Source: Asticcacaulis sp.
GTDB lineage: Bacteria; Pseudomonadota; Alphaproteobacteria; Caulobacterales; Caulobacteraceae
Length of the DNA stretch: 64,000 nucleotides
Assembly (NCBI GenBank): GCA_024707255.1
Contig: JANQAC010000001.1
Location: 1,612,001 to 1,676,000 of the forward strand
Reading direction: 5' to 3'
Below the pieces are notes generated by a model. It saw only the letters and a list, made by a program, of their open reading frames with translations. It was not told the origin of the DNA and made no database searches. Made by a program: the position numbers and the translations under genes. Below are positions 1 through 9,144 of the stretch, one piece after another (position 1 is the stretch's first letter; every line of letters starts with the position of its first letter).

Positions 1-668
1 GATCGAATCGAAGGTCGGGTCGACCTGGCGGAACTTCTTGCGCATCCGCTTGACGTGGCTGTCGATGGTGCGGTCATCGACATATACCTGATCGTCATAG
101 GCGGCATCCATCAGGTTGTCGCGGCTCTTGACGAAGCCGGGGCGCTGGGCCAGGGCGTGCAGCAGAAGGAATTCGGTTACGGTCAGGCGCACAGGCTTGC
201 CGTCCAGGTGCATTCATGACGGGCGGCGTCCATCACCAGCTTGCCGCGCTTGAGCGACTTGGCATTGAGCGCCTCGGCGACTTCCGGGGCCTCGCCCTGT
301 TCGACGATACCGGCGCGGCGCAGCACCGCCTTGACGCGCTCCAGCAGCAGGCGCTGCGAAAAGGGTTTGTGCATGTAGTCGTCGGCGCCGAGATTGAAGC
401 CCAGCACCTCGTCGATCTCATCGTCCTTCGAGGTCAGGATGATGACCGGCAGGTTGGAGGTATTGCGAAGGCGGCGTAGCACTTCCATGCCGTCCATGCG
501 CGGCATCTTGACGTCGAGAATGGCGAGGTCGGGCGGATCCTTTTCGAGCGCGGCCAGACCCGCCGCGCCGTCATAATAGGCCTGGACGGTGTGGCCGCCG
601 CTTTCCAGCGCGAGCGACACGCTGGTGACAATGTTCTCGTCGTCGTCCACCAAAGTAATCTTGGCCAT
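1..668 (-). CDS. chvI: ChvI-like OmpR-family response regulator, partial, one-base frameshift
   Basis: DNA-binding response regulator of the ChvG/ChvI envelope-stress two-component system. Residues 1-120 are a receiver domain: acidic pocket D8-D10, phosphoacceptor D52 in [10 protein letters not shown], and the [10 protein letters not shown] switch region. The winged-helix domain follows ([11 protein letters not shown], then [17 protein letters not shown]) and runs off the left edge. The frame breaks at about 204-205: one missing base turns WDGKPVRLT into WTASLCA and a stop, while the restored frame is open to base 1. The start at 668 ([10 protein letters not shown]) fits the family; a longer upstream start would add an unrelated tail. 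The family assignment is from sequence resemblance; the sensor kinase would lie outside the window. Confidence 0.85.
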
Positions 669-714
669 GTGATCTCCGGAATTGAATAAGCTGTCTCTTA
701 AATAAACGCATATC

Positions 715-738
715 GCCAAAGTTCAATTGAACTTTGGC
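715..738. promoter_or_regulatory. Perfect 24-bp palindrome upstream of chvI
   Basis: The 12-base half site GCCAAAGTTCAA is followed immediately by its exact reverse complement, with no spacer. It lies 47 bp upstream of the chvI start and about 180 bp before the divergent gene at 922. A palindrome without a loop suits a dimeric repressor or activator site better than a terminator. The bound protein is unknown. Confidence 0.6.
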
Positions 739-921
739 ATGTAAAACCACCATTGGCAGTTCCTCATGAGGCACTAAACGCATGGCTGCGGTCTTTTTCA
801 GGGCCTGATCACGGCGTTTTCTGGCCTTAAGCCCCGCAAATGCGGCCTAAATCATAATTTAACGTCGGGGGTGTAATAATTCCATGCAGATCAATCACTA
901 AATCGCTGCTTCAGGGACCCC

Positions 922-2643
922 ATGAGCCACCATCCGGTGCATTACGAACTTTTTTCGCGCCGCACGCCGCAATCGTCGTGGGTGCTGGAAATGGCGTCGG
1001 AAACGCGTGACCAGGTTATTCAGGCCGCGGATGAGATGCTGAAAAGCGGCCGCGCCGCCGTTCGCGTCACCAAGGAAATGCTCGATCCGGAAAGCGGCGA
1101 ATACAGCAGCGTGACCGTGCTGGACAAGGGCGTGGCGGTGGCGGCGAAAAAGCCGAAACTGGCGCCCACCACCGATACGGTCTGCACCAGCCCGCAGGAC
1201 CTTTACAGTGCGCTTGCCCGTGAGAAGATTTCCCGCCTGCTGGAAGACTGGCTGAAGCTGCAGGGCGTGACGGCGTTTGAACTGCTGCACCGGCCTGACC
1301 TGGCGGAGCGGCTGGAAGCCTCCGGCAGCGAACTGCTGCATGTGGTGCAGAAACTATCCGTGCCGGAAAGCCATGACACCGGCCAGGCCCTGCATGAGTT
1401 GATGCGGCGCTGGTCAAGCCTGTTCGACAAAGCCTGCACCCGCCTGATCCAGGATGGCCGCAAGGGCCTGTTTCCGGAACTGACGCCGGAAAACGGCCTG
1501 GAATTGATCGACCGGCTGCATGACCATCCGGAACGCGCCTATGTCTTCGGCGGCGCGCTGGCGGCCACCCTGAAGGGGCAGCGCCGGCCATCGGCGAAGC
1601 TGGAAACCCTGCTGATCTATGCCGGCCTGATCAATGCCTGGCTCGATACGCATCCGGAACGCGAATGGGCGCTGCAACTGATCGAAATTCCGGTGGTGGA
1701 GCTGTTTGCCGCGCGCGGCAGCCTGAACGATGTGCTGGGCGAAGAGATGGACCTTGGCGGCGCCATGATGATCATGACGCGCCTGGCCGCCGGCCGCGAG
1801 GTGGACCTGATCGCCCGCGCCGATGCCCGCGTGGCGCGCCTGACCCCGCCGCTTAGTGGTGTTCTGGGGGGCTACCACGACCTGATCCTGAATAACCGTC
1901 TGCCGCATCTGAGCTATCATATTTCCAAGCGCCTGATGCAGGAACTGAAGAGCCCGCGCCGTCTGCGCCCGAATGACCCGATGGGCGAGATCGAGATTCT
2001 GCGCGTCCTGGCCCTGTGCATGACTGCCGCCGGCCGCGATGAAAGCCAGCGCGACGATATCACCGAAGCCTTTGCCGACCGCTCCCGCAAGCTGGTCTCG
2101 GCCGATTTCATCACCAGCCTGCTGGAAACCGCCGAAACGCCGGCCGAGGAGGCCGACCGCCTGATCTGGCTGTGCGAAAACATGGTCGGCGCCGCCAACA
2201 AGCGCCAGGCGGCGCGCTGGCTGTCGCAGATCGTCGGCGCCGACAAGTTCGAGCGCCATATGCGCGAAAGCCAGCAGTCGGCCGCGCAGCGCCTGCTGGC
2301 CCTGGCGCAGATGCAGGGCCGTGTGGCGGCCGCGGCCCTGATCGACCAGGATGGCGAAGAGGTCACCCGCCGGCTGGGCCTGATCGGTAATCAGATCGCC
2401 ACCGATGTGAAACTGCTGGCCCATATCCAGCGCGGCGGCGCTTCCCCCATGCAGAAGTTTTCGATGCTGCTGAGCTTCGCCGCCGGGCAATCGGCGCCGT
2501 TCGGGCCCTTAAGCGAGCAGGCCAAGGCGGAAGTGATGAAGATGATGCGCGATCCCGCCCTGCGCTCCCGTCTTTCGGCGCAGCCGCAGATATTGGCCAC
2601 GCTCAAACCGATGATGCAGGCGGCAGGCGTTCTGGCGGCATAA
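922..2643 (+). CDS. Conserved-looking hypothetical protein, 573 aa
   Basis: Not recognised. The first ~60 residues (YELFSRRTPQSSWVLEM, then SGEYSSVTVLDKG) look like a small compact domain. A basic, alanine/lysine-rich linker follows, and the rest is predicted mostly helical and leucine-rich (RLLEDWLKLQG, LLALAQMQGRVAAAAL). There is no signal peptide or convincing membrane segment, so it is probably cytoplasmic. The start has AGGGA a few bases upstream. It diverges from chvI across a 253-bp intergenic region containing a perfect palindrome, so joint regulation with chvI is possible (inference). A hairpin follows the stop. Codon use looks like the neighbouring genes. Confidence 0.75.
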   Translation: MSHHPVHYELFSRRTPQSSWVLEMASETRDQVIQAADEMLKSGRAAVRVTKEMLDPESGEYSSVTVLDKGVAVAAKKPKLAPTTDTVCTSPQDLYSALAREKISRLLEDWLKLQGVTAFELLHRPDLAERLEASGSELLHVVQKLSVPESHDTGQALHELMRRWSSLFDKACTRLIQDGRKGLFPELTPENGLELIDRLHDHPERAYVFGGALAATLKGQRRPSAKLETLLIYAGLINAWLDTHPEREWALQLIEIPVVELFAARGSLNDVLGEEMDLGGAMMIMTRLAAGREVDLIARADARVARLTPPLSGVLGGYHDLILNNRLPHLSYHISKRLMQELKSPRRLRPNDPMGEIEILRVLALCMTAAGRDESQRDDITEAFADRSRKLVSADFITSLLETAETPAEEADRLIWLCENMVGAANKRQAARWLSQIVGADKFERHMRESQQSAAQRLLALAQMQGRVAAAALIDQDGEEVTRRLGLIGNQIATDVKLLAHIQRGGASPMQKFSMLLSFAAGQSAPFGPLSEQAKAEVMKMMRDPALRSRLSAQPQILATLKPMMQAAGVLAA

Positions 2644-2687
2644 GCGCAATCCAGTAAAGTGTGACGCACTTTCTGGATAAATTGCGC
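2644..2687. terminator. Imperfect hairpin between convergent genes
   Basis: GCGCAAT pairs with ATTGCGC, then CCAG with CTGG and AAAGTG with CACTTT, around a TGACG loop. It sits exactly between the convergent ends of the 573-aa gene and the VOC gene. There is no long U tract, so a bidirectional terminator is likely but not certain. Confidence 0.55.
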
Positions 2688-2688
2688 G

Positions 2689-3087
2689 TCAGAGGATGTT
2701 GCGGAAATTGAGCTCCAGCAACACATTGTTTGGATCGACCACGAACAGTTGTGTCAGGCCGATTTCCGGCAGTTCGGCGCGTTCATAACGCAGGCCGCGC
2801 GCTTCAAGCCGTGACACCATGCCATCCAGATCGTCGCATTCGAAGGCGACATGGTGGATGGCGCCAGTGGGGCCGCCGGGGATGACCTCGCGTTCGTAAG
2901 TATTATCCGTACCGAAGAGATTGAGGTGAATGACGGCGCGTTCGCCGGCATAAAGCCACTGGCGTTCCTCCGGCTTGCGGCGTGGCGCAGTCTTCGCCAC
3001 CAGCCCCAGCAACTCGCCGTAAAAGGCAATGGTGACGGCCATGTCGCGGGTCTGGATATTGACGTGATCGAGGGTTTTGACGGTCAT
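2689..3087 (-). CDS. VOC-superfamily (glyoxalase-like) protein, 132 aa
   Basis: Single-copy vicinal oxygen chelate fold. It opens with TLDHVNIQTRDM (candidate metal ligand His), continues through HLNLFG and a second half-fold GAIHHVAFECDDLDGM, and ends VDPNNVLLELNF, where the Glu is the usual last ligand. The pattern matches small glyoxalase/dioxygenase-type proteins of unknown substrate; it is not closely like GloA. The 132-aa length is normal. It is transcribed towards the convergent gene at 922 and starts just downstream of the receptor terminator, so it is probably monocistronic. Substrate is unknown. Confidence 0.8.
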   Translation of the reverse strand: MTVKTLDHVNIQTRDMAVTIAFYGELLGLVAKTAPRRKPEERQWLYAGERAVIHLNLFGTDNTYEREVIPGGPTGAIHHVAFECDDLDGMVSRLEARGLRYERAELPEIGLTQLFVVDPNNVLLELNFRNIL

Positions 3088-3094
3088 GCCGCAG

Positions 3095-3134
3095 AATAGA
3101 AAAAGGCGCGGCGATATGCAACCGCCGCGCCTTT
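3095..3134 (-). terminator. Intrinsic terminator of the chemotaxis receptor gene
   Basis: A perfect 12-bp stem (AAAGGCGCGGCG at 3102-3113, complement at 3123-3134) with a 9-nt loop, followed on the minus strand by a T-rich tail. It lies just past the receptor stop codon. Confidence 0.85.
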
Positions 3135-3152
3135 AGACTCTGTCGTTGGGGC

Positions 3153-4835
3153 TTACGCCGCCCGGATATGCGCCAGGAAGTTGTTGATCTGGGTGCGCAG
3201 GTTTTCTGCCTGGTGCGCCAGTTCGCCAGAGGCACTTAGCACCTGTGAGGCGCCGGCGCCGGTTTCTTCGGCCATGCGGGCCACGCCGGTGATATTGGAG
3301 GTCACCTCCTGCGTGCCGAGCGACGCCTGATTGACCGCCTGGACGATCTCGCTGGTGGCGGCGCCCTGCTGCTCGACGGCGGCGGCAATGGTCGAGGACG
3401 AGTCGTTGATGTCGCGGATCGTGCCGGTAATGCTCTCGATAGCCTCCACGGCGCGGCGCGTGGTGGACTGGATGCTGCCGATATGCTGACTGATCTCGGA
3501 GGTCGCCTTGCCGGTCTGCTGGGCCAGTTGCTTGACCTCGGCGGCGACGACCGCGAAGCCCTTGCCGGCCTCACCGGCGCGCGCCGATTCAATGGTGGCG
3601 TTGAGCGCCAGCAGGTTGGTCTGGGCGGCAATGCCGGTAATCATGTCGACAATGCCATTGATACGGGCGGCGGCTTCGGAAAGTTCCTGCACGATGGCGG
3701 CGGTGGAATCCGCCTCGCGCACGGCTTCGCGCGCCTTGATGGAGGAATGCTCAACACGGCGGCCAATTTCCTGCACCGAAGCGCCCAGTTCCTCGGCCGA
3801 CCCGGCGACCGACGTGACATTGGTCCCGGCTTCTTCGGCGGCGGCGGAAACGGACGTGGCCTGAGCGGCGGATTCCTGAGCGGAAGAGGTCAGTTGCGAA
3901 GCCGTGGCCTGCATTTCGGTGGCGGCGGAAGACACCGCCTCGACCACGCCGCCGACGGCGCTTTCAAACTGGTCGGCCAGTTCGTACATGGTTTTCTTGC
4001 GCTGGATTTCGGCGTCTTCACGCGCCTGACGGGTTTCTTCTTCCAGGGCCAGGTTGCGGATCATGTTGTCGCGGAAGACCTCGACCGTGCCGGCCATGTC
4101 GCCAATTTCATTGCGTTCACCGACACTGGGAATGGTGACCTGGGTATCGCCATCGGCCAGTTTCTGCATCACGCCGGACATGCGGGTGATCGGCAGGGAA
4201 ATGGTGCGGATCATCATGAAACCGATACCGAAACAGATGGCGGCGGTAGCCGCCAGCGCCATCATGATCAGGGTCATGGCTGCGCTGCCGAGCTTGATGC
4301 CCTTATCGGCAGCTTTGTGTCCTTCCTTGAGTTGATAGGCGCGGTCATTACGAATGGCCTTACGCAACTCGTCCGTCCCGGCCTGCATGTCGGTCAGGTA
4401 GATGGTGGTGGCGCCGGCCACGTCATTGGCGGCGGTGGCCGCTTCCAGGGGTTTGCTGGCCTCGTAATAGGCGGTGAGCTGGGTATGAATGGCGTCCGCC
4501 AATACCCGTTCGTCCGGTGTAGCGACTGTGGTGTTATAGTTGACGTAGTCCTTTTCGAGCGCGTCGCGCGAGCCCTGCATCCGCGCCAGCATCTTTTCGC
4601 GCGCCTCGCCGGTCAGCAGCAGGGCCTGGCCCTGGCGGGAGCGATAGGTTTCAAAATCCTGCGACAGGTCACCGAGATAGTTGGCAGCGGGCAGCCAGTT
4701 GGTGCCGACATCTTTCGCGGATGCATTGACCGCGCTTAGGCGCTGGATGGCAAAGAGCCCGAGGGCGACAGCGGCGCAGAGCACCAGGGCGAAGGCGGCG
4801 ATCACGCGCACCCGGATCGTCATATTCTTCAGCAT
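3153..4835 (-). CDS. Methyl-accepting chemotaxis protein, 560 aa
   Basis: Inner-membrane chemoreceptor. A basic N-terminus precedes TM1 (about residues 8-30). A periplasmic four-helix-bundle-like domain (about 31-180), TM2 (about 183-208) and HAMP (about 210-262) follow. The cytoplasmic signalling coiled coil contains the highly conserved tip GIAAQTNLLALNATIESARA that contacts CheA/CheW. Start MLKNMTIRV at 4835 is preferred: GGGGAAA lies upstream and TM1 begins at once; the longer frame to 5006 adds a tail without a signal sequence. No che genes are nearby, so this is an orphan receptor; its ligand is unknown. A good intrinsic terminator follows. Confidence 0.9.
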   Translation of the reverse strand: MLKNMTIRVRVIAAFALVLCAAVALGLFAIQRLSAVNASAKDVGTNWLPAANYLGDLSQDFETYRSRQGQALLLTGEAREKMLARMQGSRDALEKDYVNYNTTVATPDERVLADAIHTQLTAYYEASKPLEAATAANDVAGATTIYLTDMQAGTDELRKAIRNDRAYQLKEGHKAADKGIKLGSAAMTLIMMALAATAAICFGIGFMMIRTISLPITRMSGVMQKLADGDTQVTIPSVGERNEIGDMAGTVEVFRDNMIRNLALEEETRQAREDAEIQRKKTMYELADQFESAVGGVVEAVSSAATEMQATASQLTSSAQESAAQATSVSAAAEEAGTNVTSVAGSAEELGASVQEIGRRVEHSSIKAREAVREADSTAAIVQELSEAAARINGIVDMITGIAAQTNLLALNATIESARAGEAGKGFAVVAAEVKQLAQQTGKATSEISQHIGSIQSTTRRAVEAIESITGTIRDINDSSSTIAAAVEQQGAATSEIVQAVNQASLGTQEVTSNITGVARMAEETGAGASQVLSASGELAHQAENLRTQINNFLAHIRAA

Positions 4836-5026
4836 AGCGTTTCCCCAGGGCCGCACATACACAAACACTATCGTATCCGGCAGCCTGCGTTCTGCGTCGG
4901 ATCGGTCTCGGCCCTGATACGCAGCCCGCTTCGATTCCTGTCCAAATAACGCAGATATAGTAAAGAAGGTATTAATTATAAACGCTGGAGATGTATCTGG
5001 AATCATTACACTTTATGACAAAAATC

Positions 5027-7885
5027 TTAATGCGCCTCGTCCCAGTTGGGCGCGGCATGGGCTTCGACCACCAGCGGCACGCTCATTTCCAGCGCCGGCA
5101 GGGTGGCGTCCGACATGATGCGTTTGATCAGCGGGATCACGTCGTCCACCTCCGCATCGGGCGCCTCGAAAATGAGTTCGTCGTGGACCTGGAGCAGCAT
5201 CTTCGTGGTGAAGCCGGCCTCAAGCAGTGCCTGCGGCATCCGCATCATGGCGCGGCGGATGACATCGGCGGCCGTGCCCTGGATCGGGGCATTGATGGCG
5301 GCGCGTTCGGCAAAGGCTTTCAGCGCGCCCTTGCCATTGATTTCCGGAATATGGATCTTGCGGCCCATCAGGGTCATGACGAATCCGTTGGCGGTCACGA
5401 AGGCCTTGGTGGCGTCCATATAGCCCTTGATGCCGGGGAAGCGGTCGAAATAGGTTTCGATGTAGCGGCCGGCCTCGCCGCGTTCGATGCCGAGCTGGTT
5501 GGACAGGCCGAAGGCCGAAATGCCGTAGATGATGCCGAAATTGATCGCCTTGGCGCGGCGGCGGATTTCGGAGGTCATCTCTTCCATCGGCACATTGAAC
5601 ATTTCGGAGGCGGTCATGGCGTGGATATCGTCACCGCGCAGGAAGGCTTCCTTCAATTGCGGTATATCGCCGATATGGGCCAGGATGCGCAGTTCGATCT
5701 GCGAATAGTCGGCGCTGATCAGCTTGTGGCCCGGCTTGGCGATGAAGGCCTGACGGATCTTGCGACCCTCGGCGGTGCGGATCGGGATATTCTGCAGATT
5801 GGGCTCGTTGGACGACAGGCGCCCGGTCGGCGTCGCCGCCAGGTGGAAACTGGTATGGATGCGCTGGGTGTTCTTGTCGGCATAGCCGGTGAGGGCGTCG
5901 GTATAGGTGCCTTTGAGCTTGGCCATCTGGCGGTAATCGAGCAGCATCTTTGCCAGCGGTTGACCCGCTTCCAGTCCCGGCTTACCCTCGGCGATCTCCT
6001 CCAGCACCTTGACGTCAGTGGCCCATTGGCCGGAGGCCGTGCGCTTGCCGCCGGGAAGCTGCATTTCGTCGTAAAAAATCTGGCCGAGCTGCTGCGGGCT
6101 GTTCATATTGAACGGCCGACCGACCAGGGCCTGCGCCTCCTGCTCGATGGCGTTCATCCGCGTGCCGAAATCATGCGACAGGCTTTGCAATATGGCCGGA
6201 TCGATGCGGATGCCGGCCAGCTCCATTTCGGAGAGAACGGCGGGCATTTGCCGTTCCAGGGTCTCGTAGACGGTGACGAGGCCCTCGCGTTGCAGGCGCG
6301 GTTTCAGGATATGCCACAGGCGAAGCGTCACATCGGCGTCTTCGGCGGCGTATTCGGTGGCTTCTTTCAGACCGACATATTTAAATGACTTAGCCGACTT
6401 GCCGCTGCCGGCCACCTGCTTGAACGGGATTGGCGTGTGGCCGAGGTGCAGTTCGGACAGCTCGTCCATGCCGTGGCCGTGCTGCCCGCCTTCGAGCACA
6501 TAGGAGATCAGCATGGTGTCATCATAAGGCGCAACATCAATGCCGTGGCGGTGCAGGACCGACAGATCGTACTTGATGTTCTGGCCGACCTTGAGGATGG
6601 TCGGGTCTTCGAACAAGGGCTTCAGCGCGGCGATAGCCGTCTGGAAATCGATCTGCTCGATTCCGCCGCCATCACCAAAATCGAAACCCTCATTTGAGGT
6701 GTGCGCCAGCGGAATATAGCACGCCTGATTGACGCCTACCGCCAGGGAGATACCCACCAAACCGGAGCGCGAGGCCGACAGGTCGTCGGTTTCGGTATCG
6801 ATGGCGATGACCTGCGCTTCATAGGCGCAGGCGATCCACTTCTCCAGCGCTTCCAGGGTCTGGATGCACTCATAGGTCTCGCGGTGGACCGGCTGGATGA
6901 CGGCTTCGGCCGGGCCTTTTTTCGGCGCGCCATAGAGCGGGCGCAGGATCGGCGCGGTGGGCAACTTATCGAGTGCCGAAGAGGCTTGCAGCAGGCTTAA
7001 GGCATTGCCGCCAACACGCTTGGCCAGGGAGTTGAACTCCATCAGGCCGAGGAAGGTGAGCAAAACGTCCTGTTCTGGCTCTTTCAGGATGAAGGTATCG
7101 ATATCGACTGGGGTGGGCGAGTCGCAGCGCAGGGTGACCAGTTCGCGCGACATCAGGATCTGCTCTTTGAAGTCGATCAGGGTCTGGCGGCGTTTTTCCT
7201 GCTTGATCTCGGAGGCGCGAGCCAAAACGGCATCAAGATTACCGTATTCGAGCAGCAGTTGCGCGGCGGTCTTGACGCCGATGCCGGGCGCGCCGGGCAC
7301 ATTATCGGCCGAGTCGCCGATCAGGGCCCGGGCATCAACCACCAATTCCGGCGGCACGCCGAACTTCTCGATCACGCCTTCGCGGCCGACGATCGTGCCC
7401 TTGACCGGGTCCATCAGGCTGACATCGTCATCGACCAACTGCATCAGGTCTTTATCCGATGAGATAATGGTGACCTTGAAGCCCTCCTTCTTGGCCAGGT
7501 GCGTATAGGTGCAGATCAGGTCGTCGGCCTCGAAATTCTCCATCTCGATGGCGGGTAATCCAAAAGCACGGGTGGCCTCGCGGATCAGCGGGAACTGCGG
7601 GATCAGGTCTTCCGGCGCCGGCGGGCGGTGGGCCTTGTACTGGTCGTAGATTTCGTTGCGGAAGGTCTTGGAGCCGGCATCGAAAATAACCGCCAGGTGC
7701 GAGGGCGCGTCATCGCCGCGGTGCTCCTTGATCAGCTTGAACAGCATGTTGCAGAAGCCGGCGACCGCGCCGACCGGCAGGCCATCCGACTTGCGCGTCA
7801 GGGGCGGCAGGCCGTGATAGGCGCGGAAGATATAGCCGGAGCCATCGATCAGGACGAGGCGCTTCTGTTTTTCGGTATCTGACAT
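5027..7885 (-). CDS. polA: DNA polymerase I, 952 aa
   Basis: Repair and Okazaki-fragment-maturation polymerase with all three domains. The 5'-3' exonuclease (about 1-300) has VLIDGSGYIF, FEADDLI and SSDKDLMQL. The proofreading exonuclease is intact: D363 and E365 in IDTETDD, plus VGQNIKYDLSVL. The polymerase domain has motif A SADYSQIELRILAH, motif B RRRAKAINFGIIYG and motif C QVHDEL (D902). Length is normal for alphaproteobacterial PolA. It is a single gene between the receptor promoter region and an inverted repeat at 7938-7975 that may mark its promoter. Confidence 0.98.
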   Translation of the reverse strand: MSDTEKQKRLVLIDGSGYIFRAYHGLPPLTRKSDGLPVGAVAGFCNMLFKLIKEHRGDDAPSHLAVIFDAGSKTFRNEIYDQYKAHRPPAPEDLIPQFPLIREATRAFGLPAIEMENFEADDLICTYTHLAKKEGFKVTIISSDKDLMQLVDDDVSLMDPVKGTIVGREGVIEKFGVPPELVVDARALIGDSADNVPGAPGIGVKTAAQLLLEYGNLDAVLARASEIKQEKRRQTLIDFKEQILMSRELVTLRCDSPTPVDIDTFILKEPEQDVLLTFLGLMEFNSLAKRVGGNALSLLQASSALDKLPTAPILRPLYGAPKKGPAEAVIQPVHRETYECIQTLEALEKWIACAYEAQVIAIDTETDDLSASRSGLVGISLAVGVNQACYIPLAHTSNEGFDFGDGGGIEQIDFQTAIAALKPLFEDPTILKVGQNIKYDLSVLHRHGIDVAPYDDTMLISYVLEGGQHGHGMDELSELHLGHTPIPFKQVAGSGKSAKSFKYVGLKEATEYAAEDADVTLRLWHILKPRLQREGLVTVYETLERQMPAVLSEMELAGIRIDPAILQSLSHDFGTRMNAIEQEAQALVGRPFNMNSPQQLGQIFYDEMQLPGGKRTASGQWATDVKVLEEIAEGKPGLEAGQPLAKMLLDYRQMAKLKGTYTDALTGYADKNTQRIHTSFHLAATPTGRLSSNEPNLQNIPIRTAEGRKIRQAFIAKPGHKLISADYSQIELRILAHIGDIPQLKEAFLRGDDIHAMTASEMFNVPMEEMTSEIRRRAKAINFGIIYGISAFGLSNQLGIERGEAGRYIETYFDRFPGIKGYMDATKAFVTANGFVMTLMGRKIHIPEINGKGALKAFAERAAINAPIQGTAADVIRRAMMRMPQALLEAGFTTKMLLQVHDELIFEAPDAEVDDVIPLIKRIMSDATLPALEMSVPLVVEAHAAPNWDEAH

Positions 7886-7937
7886 TTAGGATTTTCTGCG
7901 CAGGATGTGTTCGGCTGTCTTCATAGGACGATCCGTC

Positions 7938-7975
7938 AATCCTGCCAAATCAAAGCGACAGGTAACGGCAGGATT
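7938..7975. promoter_or_regulatory. Spaced inverted repeat upstream of polA
   Basis: AATCCTGCC at 7938-7946 is repeated inverted as GGCAGGATT at 7967-7975, with 20 bases between. It lies 53 bp upstream of the polA start in a 206-bp gene-free stretch. It could be an operator or an mRNA-leader hairpin; no family is recognised. Confidence 0.35.
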
Positions 7976-8091
7976 TACATTCTGAAACCAGTTATGTCGG
8001 TGCGACCGTTATGCCGCAGTGCAATATGAAATCCGTTGTGCTAGCGCGAGATAAACTTGCAGCCCGCCCCCAGTAAATTCGGAGTACCCCC

Positions 8092-8382
8092 ATGTCCATG
8101 ATGAAAGAGACCGACCAGAACCGCCTGCACATCCAGGCCAGCGGCATTCTCGAAGGCTTCCTGCAGCAGCATATTACTCTGCGTGAGGCCGTTTCTGATC
8201 TGGGGCTCCTTTGCCGGCTGGACCTCTGCCACCTGAATGGTCCCGGCATGAACCAACGCCTGGCAGATACACTAACCCTGGCAGAAAACGGCGAGATCGA
8301 CCATGACTTCGCCGTAACGCATCTGGTGCGTCTGGCCTCGACCCATGTGCTGTGTGTTGAGACGCCTTACGCTTTTAGCTGA
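8092..8382 (+). CDS. Hypothetical protein, 96 aa
   Basis: Not recognised. A small, soluble, mostly helical protein (HIQASGILEGFLQQHITLREAVSDL), with no signal peptide, membrane segment or metal-binding motif. GGAG seven bases before the ATG supports the start. It diverges from polA and meets gloA end to end, with the two stop codons adjacent. GC content and codon use match the surroundings, which supports a real gene, but there is no functional clue. Confidence 0.6.
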   Translation: MSMMKETDQNRLHIQASGILEGFLQQHITLREAVSDLGLLCRLDLCHLNGPGMNQRLADTLTLAENGEIDHDFAVTHLVRLASTHVLCVETPYAFS

Positions 8383-8838
8383 TTACCAGCTTCCGGTATT
8401 AGGCATTGAAGCCCAGGGTTCCGCCGGTGCCAGCGAACCATTCTTTTGCAGCAGTTCCACGGAAATACCATCCGGCGAGCGAACAAAGGCCATGTGGCCG
8501 TCGCGCGGCGGACGGTTGATCACCACGCCCATATCAACAAAGCGCTGGCAGGCGGCGTAGATGTCATCGACCTCATAGGCGACATGGCCGAAATTACGGC
8601 CGCCGGTATAGACCTCGGCGTTCCCGTCCGCATCGGGCCAGTTCCAGGTCAGTTCGAGTTCGGGCGCCTTGAAGGACCGCGCATGGTCCTCATCGAGCGG
8701 CGCCGCCAGATAGATCAGGGTAAAGCGGCCCTTTTCCGATTCCATGCGGCGGGTCTCGATAAGACCTAAGCCTTCGCACCAGAATGTCAGCGCGGCATCC
8801 AGATCATGGACCCGCACCATGGTATGCAGAAAACGCAC
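8383..8838 (-). CDS. gloA: Lactoylglutathione lyase (glyoxalase I), 151 aa
   Basis: Converts the methylglyoxal-glutathione hemithioacetal to S-lactoylglutathione. It has the family layout: MRFLHTMVRVHDLDAAL with the first His ligand at residue 5, ELELTWNW with a Glu ligand, GRNFGHVAYEVDDIY with the second His, and MAFVRSPDGISVELLQ with the last Glu. A GTG start at 8838 is needed to keep the N-terminal strand and His; the next ATG would remove both. It begins 3 nt after the stop of the zinc-finger gene, so the two are probably translationally coupled. Confidence 0.93.
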   Translation of the reverse strand: MRFLHTMVRVHDLDAALTFWCEGLGLIETRRMESEKGRFTLIYLAAPLDEDHARSFKAPELELTWNWPDADGNAEVYTGGRNFGHVAYEVDDIYAACQRFVDMGVVINRPPRDGHMAFVRSPDGISVELLQKNGSLAPAEPWASMPNTGSW

Positions 8839-8841
8839 GGT

Positions 8842-9056
8842 TTAGTGCTCGCCTTCCGGACGCGGCGCCGGATCAACATAGTCATGCGCGTGATCCTTAT
8901 GCACGAACTTGCGGTCGCAGTAACCGCATTCGGCTGTGCCGTCCTCGCCCAGTTCGTAATAGGTCAGGGGGTGGCCCAGCGCGCCGCCGCCACCGTTGCA
9001 GGCGACCTTGTGGCTGTCGACATAGATGACTTCGGGGGCGGGATAATGTCGCTCAT
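8842..9056 (-). CDS. zf-CHCC (NDUFS6-like) zinc-finger protein, 71 aa, one-base frameshift
   Basis: Small zinc-finger protein of the zf-CHCC type, commonly found beside gloA-like genes in this group. The body reads HKVACNGGGGALGHP, then YYELGEDGTAECGYCDRKF and a His/Asp-rich tail. The Cys-His-Cys-Cys set is visible (C in KVACNG, H in GHP, CGYC). The only plausible start (MSDIIPPP at 9056) is out of frame with this body. Adding one base to the run at 9034-9038 joins them to give MSDIIPPP-EVIYVDSHKVAC. The frame is too short and broken to be found by simple ORF calling. The function of the bacterial family is uncertain. Confidence 0.75.
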
Positions 9057-9144
9057 GATGCTTAATAACCTTGCGGAAAAACCGTTGCCGATCCTTAAAA
9101 CAAACCGCCTTGTTTCGTCAATTGAACTGTGAAACCTTTGATGC

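Noticed and set aside
1414..2490. 358-aa minus-strand frame opposite the 573-aa gene
   Set aside because: Gln/His-rich shadow translation. The plus-strand frame has better codon bias, a ribosome-binding site and a terminator.
4991..6388. 465-aa plus-strand open frame opposite polA
   Set aside because: Codon shadow of a certain gene in high-GC DNA: composition is His/Gly/Asp-rich, no ribosome-binding site, no domain.
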